Part shown: one piece after another, positions 35,263-44,490 of the stretch
Position numbering within the stretch: position 1 is the first letter of the stretch
Layout: each line of letters starts with the position of its first letter
Assembly: GCF_015097055.1 (NCBI RefSeq)
Contig: NZ_AP023366.1
Span: 1,922,001-1,986,000 of the forward strand
Origin: Effusibacillus dendaii
GTDB taxonomy: Bacteria; Bacillota; Bacilli; Tumebacillales; Effusibacillaceae
Direction: 5' to 3'
DNA length: 64,000 nucleotides
Position numbers and translations under genes: made by a program
Notes under the pieces: generated by a model
What the model saw: only the letters and a program-made list of their open reading frames with translations
Database searches by the model: none
What the model was told of the DNA's origin: nothing

Positions 35263-36396
35263 TTACAATAGGAGAGTCCCGAGTAAACCCAGCCCGTACG
35301 ATACAACCCCGACGATAATACCGGCGGCAGTCATCTCTAATCCACTCGCCCACCAACTTCTTACCGTGATAAGACTTTTCGCAGCCCCTACTGCAAAATG
35401 GGCCAATATGCTTACTACGGCTGCCGTCACCATAGCAGGTAACCCCGATAAGAAGAAGAACGGGATCAGCGGAATAATTCCTCCTATGAAAGTGGAAATG
35501 CAACCGTAAAGAGCAGAAGTCCATGGGTTAGCAGCAGTCGATTCATGAATTCCCAATTCCTCTTGTGCCATGGCCTTAACGAATTGTTCAGGGTCGCTGG
35601 CAATCCGGTTTGCGATCTGTTTCGATTCTTCTTGTGAAAACCCCTTTAATTCATATAACAGGGCCAGCTCTTCCTTTTCGTGTTCCGGATCTTCTTGTAC
35701 CTCACGTCGTTCGTGTATAAGTTCACTCTCCATAAGCTCGTTTTCCGATTTTGTTGCAAGCCATGCTCCCGCGCCCATCGATAACGTACTGGCAAGAGCG
35801 CCGAAAAATCCGGATACGAGTATAGTATGGCTATCGTTCGTATAACCCGCGACCCCTGCGATAATGCCAAAAATAGCCCCGAGTCCATCATTTACACCAT
35901 AGATGGCATCTCCCACCCAATCTCCCGTTTTCTGTTTATGCCAACGTTCTTTCCTCCAAATGTTGTTTAACACGTTCGAAATACTTGGAGTGGATCGAGT
36001 TAACGAATTTACTGTAGTTTCATGTTCCGCTTCATCTTCTTCAATTTTATCTAGAATTTGCAGTAAGTTTTCATCAGCCAACAGGTTTCTTTGCGATTGG
36101 TACCACGTTGCATTACTCTGTTCAATATCGAACAATTTTTTCATCAAATTGGTTGTCTTTAGATCATTAGGCACTTTGATAACAGGCAGTTGAGACAAAT
36201 CGTATCCGAGTTCGGTTAATTGCTTTTCCCATAATATCGCATGTTCCTTCTCAATTTCCGCAAGACGAAGCAAAATATTATGTTTTTTCGGGTTTGGCTC
36301 TTGCCTCGCTGCCAGTTCATACAGTTGTACAGCTTCCATTTCGCGCCGCCAGTTTTCAATCAAAAGTTTCTTTTTGAGATCAAGATTTGAATCCAT
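35263..36396 (-). CDS. Ferritin-like + VIT1/CCC1 family Fe/Mn transporter
   Basis: 377 residues from ATG 36396 behind AGGAGGTGAT. Residues 1-140 form a rubrerythrin-like four-helix bundle (WRREMEAVQLYELAARQEPN, LAEIEKEHAILWEKQLTELG, EEDEAEHETTVNSL) with ExxH di-iron motifs. Residues 160-377 are a VIT1 membrane domain (GVNDGLGAIFGIIAGVAGYT, SMGAGAWLATKSENEL, NPWTSALYGCISTFIGGIIP). The fusion matches the membrane-bound ferritin type that exports iron or manganese. No Fur box is evident. Confidence 0.92.
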   Translation of the reverse strand: MDSNLDLKKKLLIENWRREMEAVQLYELAARQEPNPKKHNILLRLAEIEKEHAILWEKQLTELGYDLSQLPVIKVPNDLKTTNLMKKLFDIEQSNATWYQSQRNLLADENLLQILDKIEEDEAEHETTVNSLTRSTPSISNVLNNIWRKERWHKQKTGDWVGDAIYGVNDGLGAIFGIIAGVAGYTNDSHTILVSGFFGALASTLSMGAGAWLATKSENELMESELIHERREVQEDPEHEKEELALLYELKGFSQEESKQIANRIASDPEQFVKAMAQEELGIHESTAANPWTSALYGCISTFIGGIIPLIPFFFLSGLPAMVTAAVVSILAHFAVGAAKSLITVRSWWASGLEMTAAGIIVGVVSYGLGLLGTLLL

Positions 36397-36523
36397 GAAA
36401 ACAATCACCTCCTGTAACGGTAGAAAAAAGGTAAGCCTACATATTATACGTTACCTAATATGTGCTTACCTTTTATTTTTGGATTTTTTTTTGTAAGGCC
36501 TTGATACTTTGATCTATCGTGAG

Positions 36524-37820
36524 TTAATTCCCGCTTGTAAGTTCAGTTCCCTTCGTTTCGCGAATCGTAAAGACCATAAAACCTGCAATAAAGTAAGCAA
36601 TGGCTGCAATTGAAATTGCTACCGAGAACGGAAGCGAAAAGGTTGTCAGCAAGATCGGAACGAGTTTAATGCCCGCAATCGATCCAACACGTCCAAAGTT
36701 AAAGCAGAAGCCGGCGGCCGTTGAACGAATGCTGGTTGGAAACAACTCGGAATACCAAGCTCCAAATCCGCTGAAGTAGCCCGTGAAAAATCCGAGCAAT
36801 GCAGAGATAATGCCCAAGTATATGACATTGCCTCCCGTGAGTATCAATTTCCCGTTAGTCAATGGCATGTGGCTCGCGGTGTAGGTAAAGACGGGAACCA
36901 TTATCGTCATGCCAAAAAAGAAAAACGCAAAAGCTTTCACTCGGCCCCATGATTCTGCCATATACCCATATACAATGTATCCAATAATACCGCCAATTCC
37001 TGTCCAAACAAGGAACACTGGCGCCTGGTCAATACGGATGCCAAGCACATTTTGCAAGAAGGACGGAGCAAACGTCATAACGATCCAATAACCAAGCATC
37101 GCTAAGATGGAAATCAGCAGAGCCAATATCGTAACTTTTAAATGTTCCGGTTTAAAGATTTCAAACAGCCCTGCGTTTTTGGTCTGCTTTACGTATCCAC
37201 GATTGGCAAGCCAAACAGGCGATTCCTTCACAAAGAATAAGATAAATAACAAAGTTGCAAACGCTGGGATACTCGCGTATATAAACAACGTTCTCCACGA
37301 CTCGGGATCACTCGGGTTCAAAATGGTCCAGGCAAAAATCGCAGCCAAGAGATTGCCGCCCGACCATCCGGTTTGCATGAACGCCAGTGCTTTAGCTCTC
37401 CCTTCGGGGCGCCATATTTCTGAAATCAATGCGGCACCAGCTGACCAAAGCCCACCGACAGCGATCCCCACAATAAAGCGGTAGATGTTTAATTCCGTCA
37501 CACTATGTGCATATCCACACGCCAAAGTACCTAATCCGTAACCCAATACAGATAAGAGAAGCGTTTTTTTTGCGACCAATGCGGTCTGAAATATTCCCTA
37601 GCAAGTAACCACCTATGCCCGTTGCTAACAAAAACCAGGCAACTGTGGAAACGACATCGTTCAAACCTACTTTGAAAGTTTTGGCAATTGCCATGATGAC
37701 GAAACTGAAAATCCCCGCGTCCAGCGCATCAAACAACCATCCTGCCCATGTACCAATCAAGGTCAGATAGGCGTTTCCTTTTTTTGTTACGGGTGTATTC
37801 ACAACTGCGTTTGTTTCCAT
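36524..37820 (-). pseudogene. MFS transporter (aromatic acid/sialate-type) with an A8 frameshift
   Basis: Frame 1 (from 37820): NAYLTLIGTWAGWLFDALDA, GIFSFVIMAIAKTFKVG, GGYLLGNISDRIGRKK. Frame 2: KKTLLLSVLGYGLGTLACGY through FTIRETKGTELTSG. The change is at a run of eight A (37565-37572 on the plus strand as T); seven would restore one 432-residue chain with 12 helices. Neighbouring maleate isomerase and the shared operator suggest uptake of a maleate precursor or related acid. It may be a reading error, slippage-tolerant, or dead. Confidence 0.85.
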
Positions 37821-37926
37821 AAGTGATCCTCCTGTTCTCTCTCGTCAACACTTGTCCCATTCAAGTGCATAACACACCCCACGAGTTGTTAACGCTTTCA
37901 TTTACAACTATCTGATTTTTTATAAA

Positions 37927-37953
37927 ATAAGAATACCGTATTCTGTATACAAA
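37927..37953. promoter_or_regulatory. Shared GntR operator, copy 2
   Basis: Reverse complement TTTGTATACAGAATACG then GTATTCTTAT; core GAATACCGTATTC is a perfect palindrome. It lies 107 bases before the MFS start and differs from copy 1 at one base. Confidence 0.8.
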
Positions 37954-38002
37954 TGTACAGACTTGAATTTTCATGTTTTTTCGTATATAATTTGCTAAAA
38001 AA

Positions 38003-38036
38003 ATGGCCGTAGAAGTGTTTCTACCGGTCATTTTTA
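38003..38036. terminator. Bidirectional hairpin terminator
   Basis: Arms ATGGCCGTAGAA and TTCTACCGGTCAT flank a short loop, with TTTTT on the plus side and TTTTTTT on the minus side. It insulates the MFS promoter from hsp20. No gene ends here now, so one may have been lost. Confidence 0.6.
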
Positions 38037-38145
38037 TTTGTCGGTCTGAACTGATAATCCTCCGTTTCGATTCCAATATCTGAATAAAACACAATTATTC
38101 GGTAAACATACTCCTGTAAAAACACCATTCAGGAGGTACTTTTAT

Positions 38146-38589
38146 ATGCCATTAATTCCTTATGAACCCTTCCACCATCTTGAAAACATGAGACGTGAGT
38201 TGGACCGTTTCTTCACAACAGATTTTCCTACAGTAAGAACTGGTTTTGGTCAAACTTTCGGCACACCCAGTATTGATATTCATGAAACGGAACATGAAGT
38301 AGTGGCCACATGTGATATTCCGGGGTTGGAGAAGAAGGAAGATGTGAATATTGACATTGACAATAACATACTTACTGTTAGTGGTACTATTAACAGGATG
38401 AGCGAAGTAAAGGAAGAACATATGCATAGGCAAGAACGTTTTGTTGGCCGTTTTCAACGCTCTGTTACCTTGCCATCTCGTGTTGCTTCGGAAGGTGTTA
38501 AAGCAACCTACAAAAATGGAGTTCTGGAAATTCATATGCCTAAGTTGCAAGCTGATACCAAGAATAGAATTGATGTGGAGTTCCATTAA
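38146..38589 (+). CDS. Small heat-shock protein, Hsp20/alpha-crystallin family
   Basis: 147 residues. The alpha-crystallin domain spans residues 40-147: SIDIHETEHEVVATCDIPGL, EKKEDVNIDIDNNILTVSGT, RQERFVGRFQRSVTLPSRVA and the conserved KATYKNGVLEIHMPKL (A-x-x-x-n-G-v-L). It is a holdase chaperone that binds unfolded proteins without ATP. RBS CAGGAGGTA. No CIRCE element is visible upstream. Confidence 0.95.
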   Translation: MPLIPYEPFHHLENMRRELDRFFTTDFPTVRTGFGQTFGTPSIDIHETEHEVVATCDIPGLEKKEDVNIDIDNNILTVSGTINRMSEVKEEHMHRQERFVGRFQRSVTLPSRVASEGVKATYKNGVLEIHMPKLQADTKNRIDVEFH

Positions 38590-38610
38590 ATGCATCGTTT
38601 TTACAGATAC

Positions 38611-38639
38611 GACCAATCCGTTGTGGATTGGTCTTTTTC
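38611..38639 (+). terminator. Rho-independent terminator of hsp20
   Basis: Perfect 9-bp stem GACCAATCC/GGATTGGTC with loop GTTGT, then TTTTTC; 21 bases after the stop. Confidence 0.9.
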
Positions 38640-38712
38640 ATGGATTCCGAGACGCCGATTGCAAAAGTGCCAACCTAACTTCATTTCCACTTCCGTCCCT
38701 TACTACGAACGT

Positions 38713-38892
38713 TTAGACCGTCAAATGCAGCGTTTTGGTTTTTTTTGCATAAGCGATAGCTCTTTGATTCTGGTTACCTGACAGCTCATATTTGTAAAGT
38801 ACTGTTTCCTTTGGACCTTCCTTGGTTCCTTCAAAATAAATATAGCGGGATGCGATTGTATAGGTTTCTGAAACACTTTCAAATGTTGCGAC
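38713..38892 (-). pseudogene. Remnant coding segment, family not recognised
   Basis: The minus strand is open for 59 codons after a TGA and gives VATFESVSETYTIASRYIYF and EGTKEGPKETVLYKYELSGN then QNQRAIAYAKKTKTLHLTV, a composition and periodicity like the end of a real protein. There is no start codon or RBS at the proper place. It may be what is left of a gene after deletion. Low certainty. Confidence 0.25.
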
Positions 38893-38950
38893 TCAGTACC
38901 AAGATTTTTGGCACCCCCGTCTTCCACCCCGAAAGTAATATTCCCTCAAA

Positions 38951-40159
38951 TCATCCCCCGCAGCATTTTTTGAACTTTTTGCCGCTGCCGCAAGGGCAAG
39001 GGTCGTTTCGCCCGACCTTTTTTCTTGTTACAAAATTAACGACCTCCGCCTTGACAGCAAACGGTGAATCACCCGTCCTACTTTTTGCCGGAGATAGCTC
39101 ATTTGGAGCATAGCCCTTGATAAACCATTGTCTGGTGTTATTATTAAGCATCATGATATGATCTATAAAACCTTTCATCAATTCCAATTCGTCGATCTCC
39201 AGTTGAGACTGCAGAAACTCAAGCAGATTACTCGGCGCTTCACCGATCCGAATGGCATAAACACACTCTTCGACGAGACTGTCTGCCTCGTCCTGAGAAA
39301 TAGTGTAGTTCCTCCTGATAAAGTCGACAAAAGCTTCATAACTCGGATTCCGATCCACGAAGCCCGGTTCGCCTGCACGCAACAGTTGAGCCTTGGTGAA
39401 CGGATAGAACGACAGGTCAGGTCTGGATTGATGTTCTTTTTTCACTCTTTCAGCGTCCCAAACCCTGTAGTTTGAGAATCCATTGGTATCGAATCGGATT
39501 TCCCGATAGAAAAATCCGGCTTCTTCCAAGACAGGCAGATAATCCACCAACCGCAGATTTGTTGCAGAATAATGCTTAAAAAGGTCTTCCAATGCGTTTA
39601 GATCCAAGGTACCATAGTAATAAAGCATGCCTTGCGTAAGCTTAATCCACTCCGTGTTTCTTCGAATCGTTTCCTGATAGGACGTACTGTCCATTTTTTT
39701 GAAACCTTCTAAAACTTCTTGTGGCATTGCCAAGGTCTTTTTACCTTTGTACGTCCCAGTGAAGATCAGTCCCCTATTCTTAAAATAATCAAGTTGATGG
39801 GATTCCAACGACAAAAAGGCGTCACCGCCACGACCGGCAATTTGCTTAATAATTCTATATCGGGTTTCGTCTAATTTATTCAGAAGTTTAGGAAGCGCAG
39901 CGGGAATTCGCTGCTCTAATATGTCGGTTAACTCTTGTTTTTTTAGTGCACTTGCCCCTTTGATATGCAAATTTAATCGGATTGCCGACAATTCATTTTT
40001 CGTCAGCCTGGCAAGACTACCGGCGAGGGTAAGAGGCAGTTCAAACTCAGACCAACGCTTCTCCTCCTCTTTCGCCTCCATTTTCCGTCTCATCTCTTTT
40101 GCATATTCCAAGGCATTCAACAGCATTTTCTGCTCTTTTTTGCTGAGGCGCTTGTCCAT
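38951..40159 (-). CDS. SEC-C zinc-motif protein
   Basis: 402 residues. The last 22 residues are a SEC-C motif: [20 protein letters not shown], the zinc-binding tail of SecA. The first 110 include a charged coiled stretch ([20 protein letters not shown]) and a Rho-N/SAP-like part ([38 protein letters not shown]). The middle (residues 120-370) is helical and not assignable. Proteins of this type occur in many Firmicutes with no settled role; binding of nucleic acid or ribosome-linked quality control is possible. Alone in its transcript. Confidence 0.8.
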   Translation of the reverse strand: MDKRLSKKEQKMLLNALEYAKEMRRKMEAKEEEKRWSEFELPLTLAGSLARLTKNELSAIRLNLHIKGASALKKQELTDILEQRIPAALPKLLNKLDETRYRIIKQIAGRGGDAFLSLESHQLDYFKNRGLIFTGTYKGKKTLAMPQEVLEGFKKMDSTSYQETIRRNTEWIKLTQGMLYYYGTLDLNALEDLFKHYSATNLRLVDYLPVLEEAGFFYREIRFDTNGFSNYRVWDAERVKKEHQSRPDLSFYPFTKAQLLRAGEPGFVDRNPSYEAFVDFIRRNYTISQDEADSLVEECVYAIRIGEAPSNLLEFLQSQLEIDELELMKGFIDHIMMLNNNTRQWFIKGYAPNELSPAKSRTGDSPFAVKAEVVNFVTRKKVGRNDPCPCGSGKKFKKCCGG

Positions 40160-40864
40160 TTTCTCACCCTTTCCAAACAGACAAATTATCTTCGTCTACA
40201 CATTGAATGTACAGCATAACAAAATCCGGTTTAGAGAACCAAGTCGCATCATGCTTCATTAGCCCCTATTTTATTGAGGTCGACGGGCTTTTTATTCTAT
40301 TACAGTTCCTTGTCTACCGTCCGCAAGTCGAACCACAGTAAAAAGATTAATGTCCATACTGATCTCCCCGTTTCTCTTGTTTATTATATCAAAATACAGA
40401 GAAATCATCTTTGTGCAGATTCTGTTATAAATCCGTAAACAGTTACTTTTAGCCTCATTTTTCTAAGGCAGTGAACTCGTCACACGGTGTCGGCAGCTTA
40501 GCATAAGTAATCAATAATTCCTGAAATAGTACTCCTTACCCCCAGTCCAAGGAAAGGAGTTGATTCCTCCCAACGACCCCCACCAATTCAGTGCTTGCAG
40601 CGAAAATAACCCGCTGCCTGATATAGTTCATAAAATTTATTTCAGTACTTTTTCTTGATCGCCCACACTTTTTGTTGAAATCGAACAAATGTTCTGGATT
40701 TAAAAGGACGAGTCCCAAATCATACTTCCCCTTTCGGTCACAATGGCCGCAAATTGAGATAATGTTTATTCAGCTTGTACAAGAGGGTGGATTTTGCTTT
40801 TCTTGCCTGCTGCCTTTCTGGCATATTCACCAGGCAATATGGTTAAGATCGGCTTTTCCATGAC
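40160..40864. other. 700-base stretch with gene relics only
   Basis: No intact gene. It contains a 21-codon ORF (40357-40292, minus; MDINLFTVVRLADGRQGTVI, GGGGAG RBS) resembling the beginning of a DUF4926-type protein, a hairpin AGCCC/GGGCT with five T at 40251-40295, and the zinc-ribbon relic listed next. AT-rich and repeat-free otherwise. Confidence 0.4.
40536..40772 (-). pseudogene. Zinc-ribbon-like remnant, family not recognised
   Basis: After a TGA the minus strand reads ISICGHCDRKGKYDLGLVLL then NPEHLFDFNKKCGRSRKST and INFMNYIRQRVIFAASTELV up to a TAG. The CGHC knuckle suggests a zinc ribbon, as in many nucleic-acid enzymes. No start codon precedes it. Next to a TOTE relic, so possibly from the same defence locus. 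Confidence 0.3.
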
Positions 40865-40867
40865 ATT

Positions 40868-41417
40868 TTACGGATCCTGACCTGTAATGATGCTGATCAA
40901 CTTAGGATTGAGGCTGAAGTCTGCCAGCATATTGCTACAGCGTTCCGATCTTCCCCGATCCAGCTCTCTCAGCAAATCATCGAAAATAAGTTCGTTGCGC
41001 GATTCATCGGCGATCAATTTCTCGTAAATGTCGTGAATCGGAACATTCGGTCCCGATTCCGGCACTTTGAAATCCGTATACCTTGGAATAACGATATGTT
41101 GAAACGGCCTTGCTTTAGCCTGAGTTCTTGCATCCACCATCTTCCCGGCTTTTAAAGTAGCCGCGAAACAATGCGATTTTTTCTTCAATGGGAGATTGTT
41201 TTGTTACCCTACTCGAAGTGGCCGGATTTTCTGAATACTGTAATTCCCCGTTTATAAACTCTAGTGAAGTCTTATTCTCAGAACAACGCTCCAAATGCGT
41301 TTCAGAATGGATTAATTGTTTCAAACATTAAATTTCATGAAATAACTGAATACTCCGACCCTTAAACCGATTGTTTTCTGCCCGCAGACGTTCCATCTCA
41401 TTAGGGTCATACATGTC
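40868..41417 (-). pseudogene. TOTE conflict-system helicase/primase protein, large internal deletion
   Basis: ATG near 41417 starts MYDPNEMERLRAENNRFKGR; after a TAA it goes on LKQLIHSETHLERCSENKTS and SPIEEKIALFRGYFKSRED, the coiled coil and the start of the archaeo-eukaryotic primase-like domain of TOTE proteins (IALFRxLFxGREDV). It then jumps to QHIVIPRYTDFKVPESGPNV and PIHDIYEKLIADESRNELIF, known from the distal DEAD-helicase part. Original protein is about 1,000 residues; here about 160 remain, in two frames. A dead defence gene just outside the CRISPR island. Confidence 0.7.
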
Positions 41418-41440
41418 CGGTTTCAATTGAACCGATTCAT

Positions 41441-41489
41441 CAGTTTATTATGGTTGGCAAGGGTTTATTATTTATCTACAATTTCAACG
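41441..41489 (+). repeat. 49-bp direct repeat, left border of the CRISPR-Cas island
   Basis: Begins CAGTTTATTATGGTTGGCAA and ends TCTACAATTTCAACG; all 49 bases recur at 53437-53485 in the same orientation. The flanks differ on both sides, so the repeat ends are exact. It lies 33 bases before the leader-distal end of the array. Confidence 0.9.
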
Positions 41490-41522
41490 TATGGTGATCG
41501 CTTTACTTGCTTGCTCTTTGGT

Positions 41523-44013
41523 ATTTCAATCCACGCATCCGCGAGGGATGCGACGAAAATATCAACTGTATGTGATCCATCGAGCGTATTTCAATCCACG
41601 CATCCGCGAGGGATGCGACTTACACTGGTTGTTCAGGAATTGTTCGACCAAGCGGTATTTCAATCCACGCATCCGCGAGGGATGCGACTCTCGTTCTAGG
41701 ATGGCTTTACGGACTTTGGGAGAATTTCAATCCACGCATCCGCGAGGGATGCGACGTTTTGCAAACGACGGTCAGACCATGCTGCATGTATTTCAATCCA
41801 CGCATCCGCGAGGGATGCGACTCGCTTGGCATCTTTTCCCCTGACTCCACCTTAATTTCAATCCACGCATCCGCGAGGGATGCGACCAGCCACGTGTCCG
41901 GCTTGTGACGCTTCCAATCCATTTCAATCCACGCATCCGCGAGGGATGCGACGTCGGAGCAATACCTACTCGGCTGCCTTCTGCTAATTTCAATCCACGC
42001 ATCCGCGAGGGATGCGACAACTCGGCCACAAAGATACGATCCGGGAACATCCATTTCAATCCACGCATCCGCGAGGGATGCGACTTTTTCTGAGTACTCC
42101 AAGTGATTGGCGGCAAATATTTCAATCCACGCATCCGCGAGGGATGCGACGAACAACGGGTATTGTGTCTCTAAAAAATAATAATTTCAATCCACGCATC
42201 CGCGAGGGATGCGACTCTACATTTTCCTAATAGTTCCCCCGTTTTCTTTATTTCAATCCACGCATCCGCGAGGGATGCGACACTTTTTGAAGGACATCCG
42301 CGCGAGTGTCAAGGAATTTCAATCCACGCATCCGCGAGGGATGCGACGTGATTACTGTCATGGATAACGGTAGCCAATTTGATTTCAATCCACGCATCCG
42401 CGAGGGATGCGACTGCCGAATGGTTAATACCAAACCACTCGTACAGCCAAATTTCAATCCACGCATCCGCGAGGGATGCGACTCGTGTGAAATCGGTGCA
42501 AGTAACACTCGATAAAATTTCAATCCACGCATCCGCGAGGGATGCGACGTTGTTGTAGGTGGATTTGTTTGGTGGTTTGGACATTTCAATCCACGCATCC
42601 GCGAGGGATGCGACTGGCAAGTTTTGCTCTTGAGGATGGTGTCAAACCATTTCAATCCACGCATCCGCGAGGGATGCGACTCCCAAAACCGGTCATTTCG
42701 GCCAACCGCCGGACGATTTCAATCCACGCATCCGCGAGGGATGCAACGATCAACGTAAAGAAAAACTAACACAACGTTACATTTCAATCCACGCATCCGC
42801 GAGGGATGCGACTCGTCGTCAGATAGACCGATCAATTCTTCGTCTGATTTCAATCCACGCATCCGCGAGGGATGCGACAGTCACGACGACCCAATACCAG
42901 AGCGGTATCTTCGAATTTCAATCCACGCATCCGCGAGGGATGCGACCCGGTGGCCAGTTGGACAGCAGAAGAGATGTCGGTATTTCAATCCACGCATCCG
43001 CGAGGGATGCGACCCCATATACTGAGTCTCCTTTCTTGCAGTAGGTATTTCAATCCACGCATCCGCGAGGGATGCGACTACAACACGATTGTCGGCCGAA
43101 TCAAGATTTTGGAATTTCAATCCACGCATCCGCGAGGGATGCGACACTTCTCGTACTACTGGATTGCAGACCGACAAGATTTCAATCCACGCATCCGCGA
43201 GGGATGCGACAACAAAAGAACGTTTATAACGAGAATCCCGACAAATTTCAATCCACGCATCCGCGAGGGATGCGACGTTGTACTGCGTACTCTTGATATT
43301 TGTGTGGGATATTTCAATCCACGCATCCGCGAGGGATGCGACAGGATTTCGGCTGCTCACTCAGCCACTGTTCCAATTTCAATCCACGCATCCGCGAGGG
43401 ATGCGACGGTTAGACTTCTGACAGCCGGTGACAGGCTAAAGCTATTTCAATCCACGCATCCGCGAGGGATGCGACTGCGTATTTCTCTCTCCATTCTCGT
43501 TCCACGAAAATTTCAATCCACGCATCCGCGAGGGATGCGACCTCGATTCGCCTAGGATAGTGCTTCCAGAATTCCTCATTTCAATCCACGCATCCGCGAG
43601 GGATGCGACATCGGAGGCGACCAATATGGAACTCAACAAATATTGATTTCAATCCACGCATCCGCGAGGGATGCGACTCCCGCCTTTTTGAGTTTTTCAA
43701 TATAACCGGATTTATTTCAATCCACGCATCCGCGAGGGATGCGACGTTTGATGAGCGGCGGTTTGAAAAATCGTTTAATATTTCAATCCACGCATCCGCG
43801 AGGGATGCGACTCCCGCCTTTTTGAGTTTTTCAATATAACCGGATTTATTTCAATCCACGCATCCGCGAGGGATGCGACTACAGCAGGCTCAGCAAACAC
43901 AGCGGGCAGTTGCTATTTCAATCCACGCATCCGCGAGGGATGCGACGGTGCGATTCTAGCGGGAATAAAAATATTTCCGGTATTTCAATCCACGCATCCG
44001 CGAGGGATGCGAC
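41523..44013 (-). CRISPR. Type I-C CRISPR array, 38 repeats and 37 spacers
   Basis: 32-base repeats, read on the minus strand as GTCGCATCCCTCGCGGATGC plus GTGGATTGAAAT; stem CGCATCC/GGATGCG. Spacers are 33-37 bases. Orientation follows the type I-C rule (GTCGC at 5', ATTGAAAT at 3') and puts the leader at the high-coordinate end, beside cas2. Repeat 19 (42716-42747) has one change, GCAAC for GCGAC on the plus strand; all others I read are identical. One spacer occurs twice (43678-43713 and 43812-43847). Counted by eye; an error of one is possible. Confidence 0.98.
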
Positions 44014-44190
44014 AGCGATTTTTGATTCAAATATACCTGAAATCCCATATTTGTTATCAAAAATACGCGTAAATCAATAAAATACCTAAATAATGTGGAA
44101 AAAAATGTATTTGAATTGGTTGGTACTACCATTTTCTCGGTGCGAATGTCCCAGAAAAACCATGTGCACTACGTATTCGCACCACTTGTA
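44014..44190 (-). promoter_or_regulatory. CRISPR leader
   Basis: 177 bases, AT-rich next to the array, between cas2 and the first repeat. It contains the pair GGTGCGAAT / ATTCGCACC (about 44140-44183), a 9-bp inverted repeat that may mark an adaptation-factor or promoter site. The array promoter must lie here; no clear -35/-10 could be chosen. Confidence 0.75.
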
Positions 44191-44490
44191 CTACAATATC
44201 AAAGGGCCTTCTATATCAATTGACTCTTTCACACCAAAATGTTCTACCTTATTCTTGTAATTATTCCCCAATTGATAGAACCTAAGGCTGTCCTGCTCTT
44301 GATCTATAAGATCAAGGAGCTTTAACTTCAAAACAGTAAATTGAGTGGCGTCTACAACGCATTCAAACACTGAGTTTTGGACACGCTGGCCATAATTCTG
44401 GCATGCTTTAGAAACCAGACGCAGTCTCTTTTGACCTTCACTACTAACTGTGCTTACATCATACGTAATCAATACCAGCAGCTTTTTCAC
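44191..44490 (-). CDS. cas2: CRISPR-associated endoribonuclease/adaptation protein Cas2
   Basis: 99 residues. Ferredoxin-like start KKLLVLITYDVSTVSSEGQK with the metal Asp in TYDVST, then KACQNYGQRVQNSVFECVVD and LRFYQLGNNYKNKVEHFGVK. Structural partner of Cas1 in spacer integration. Last gene of the cas operon, directly adjoining cas1 (no gap) and the leader. Confidence 0.97.
   Translation of the reverse strand: MKKLLVLITYDVSTVSSEGQKRLRLVSKACQNYGQRVQNSVFECVVDATQFTVLKLKLLDLIDQEQDSLRFYQLGNNYKNKVEHFGVKESIDIEGPLIL

Noticed and set aside
36524-37820. Two separate adjacent MFS genes
   Set aside because: The halves are complementary parts of one 12-helix carrier joined at an A8 run; the second lacks its own RBS.
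41491-43839. Long open frames on both strands with repeated HPSRMRGLK, ASLADAWIE or NPRIREGCD
   Set aside because: They are translations of the CRISPR repeats.
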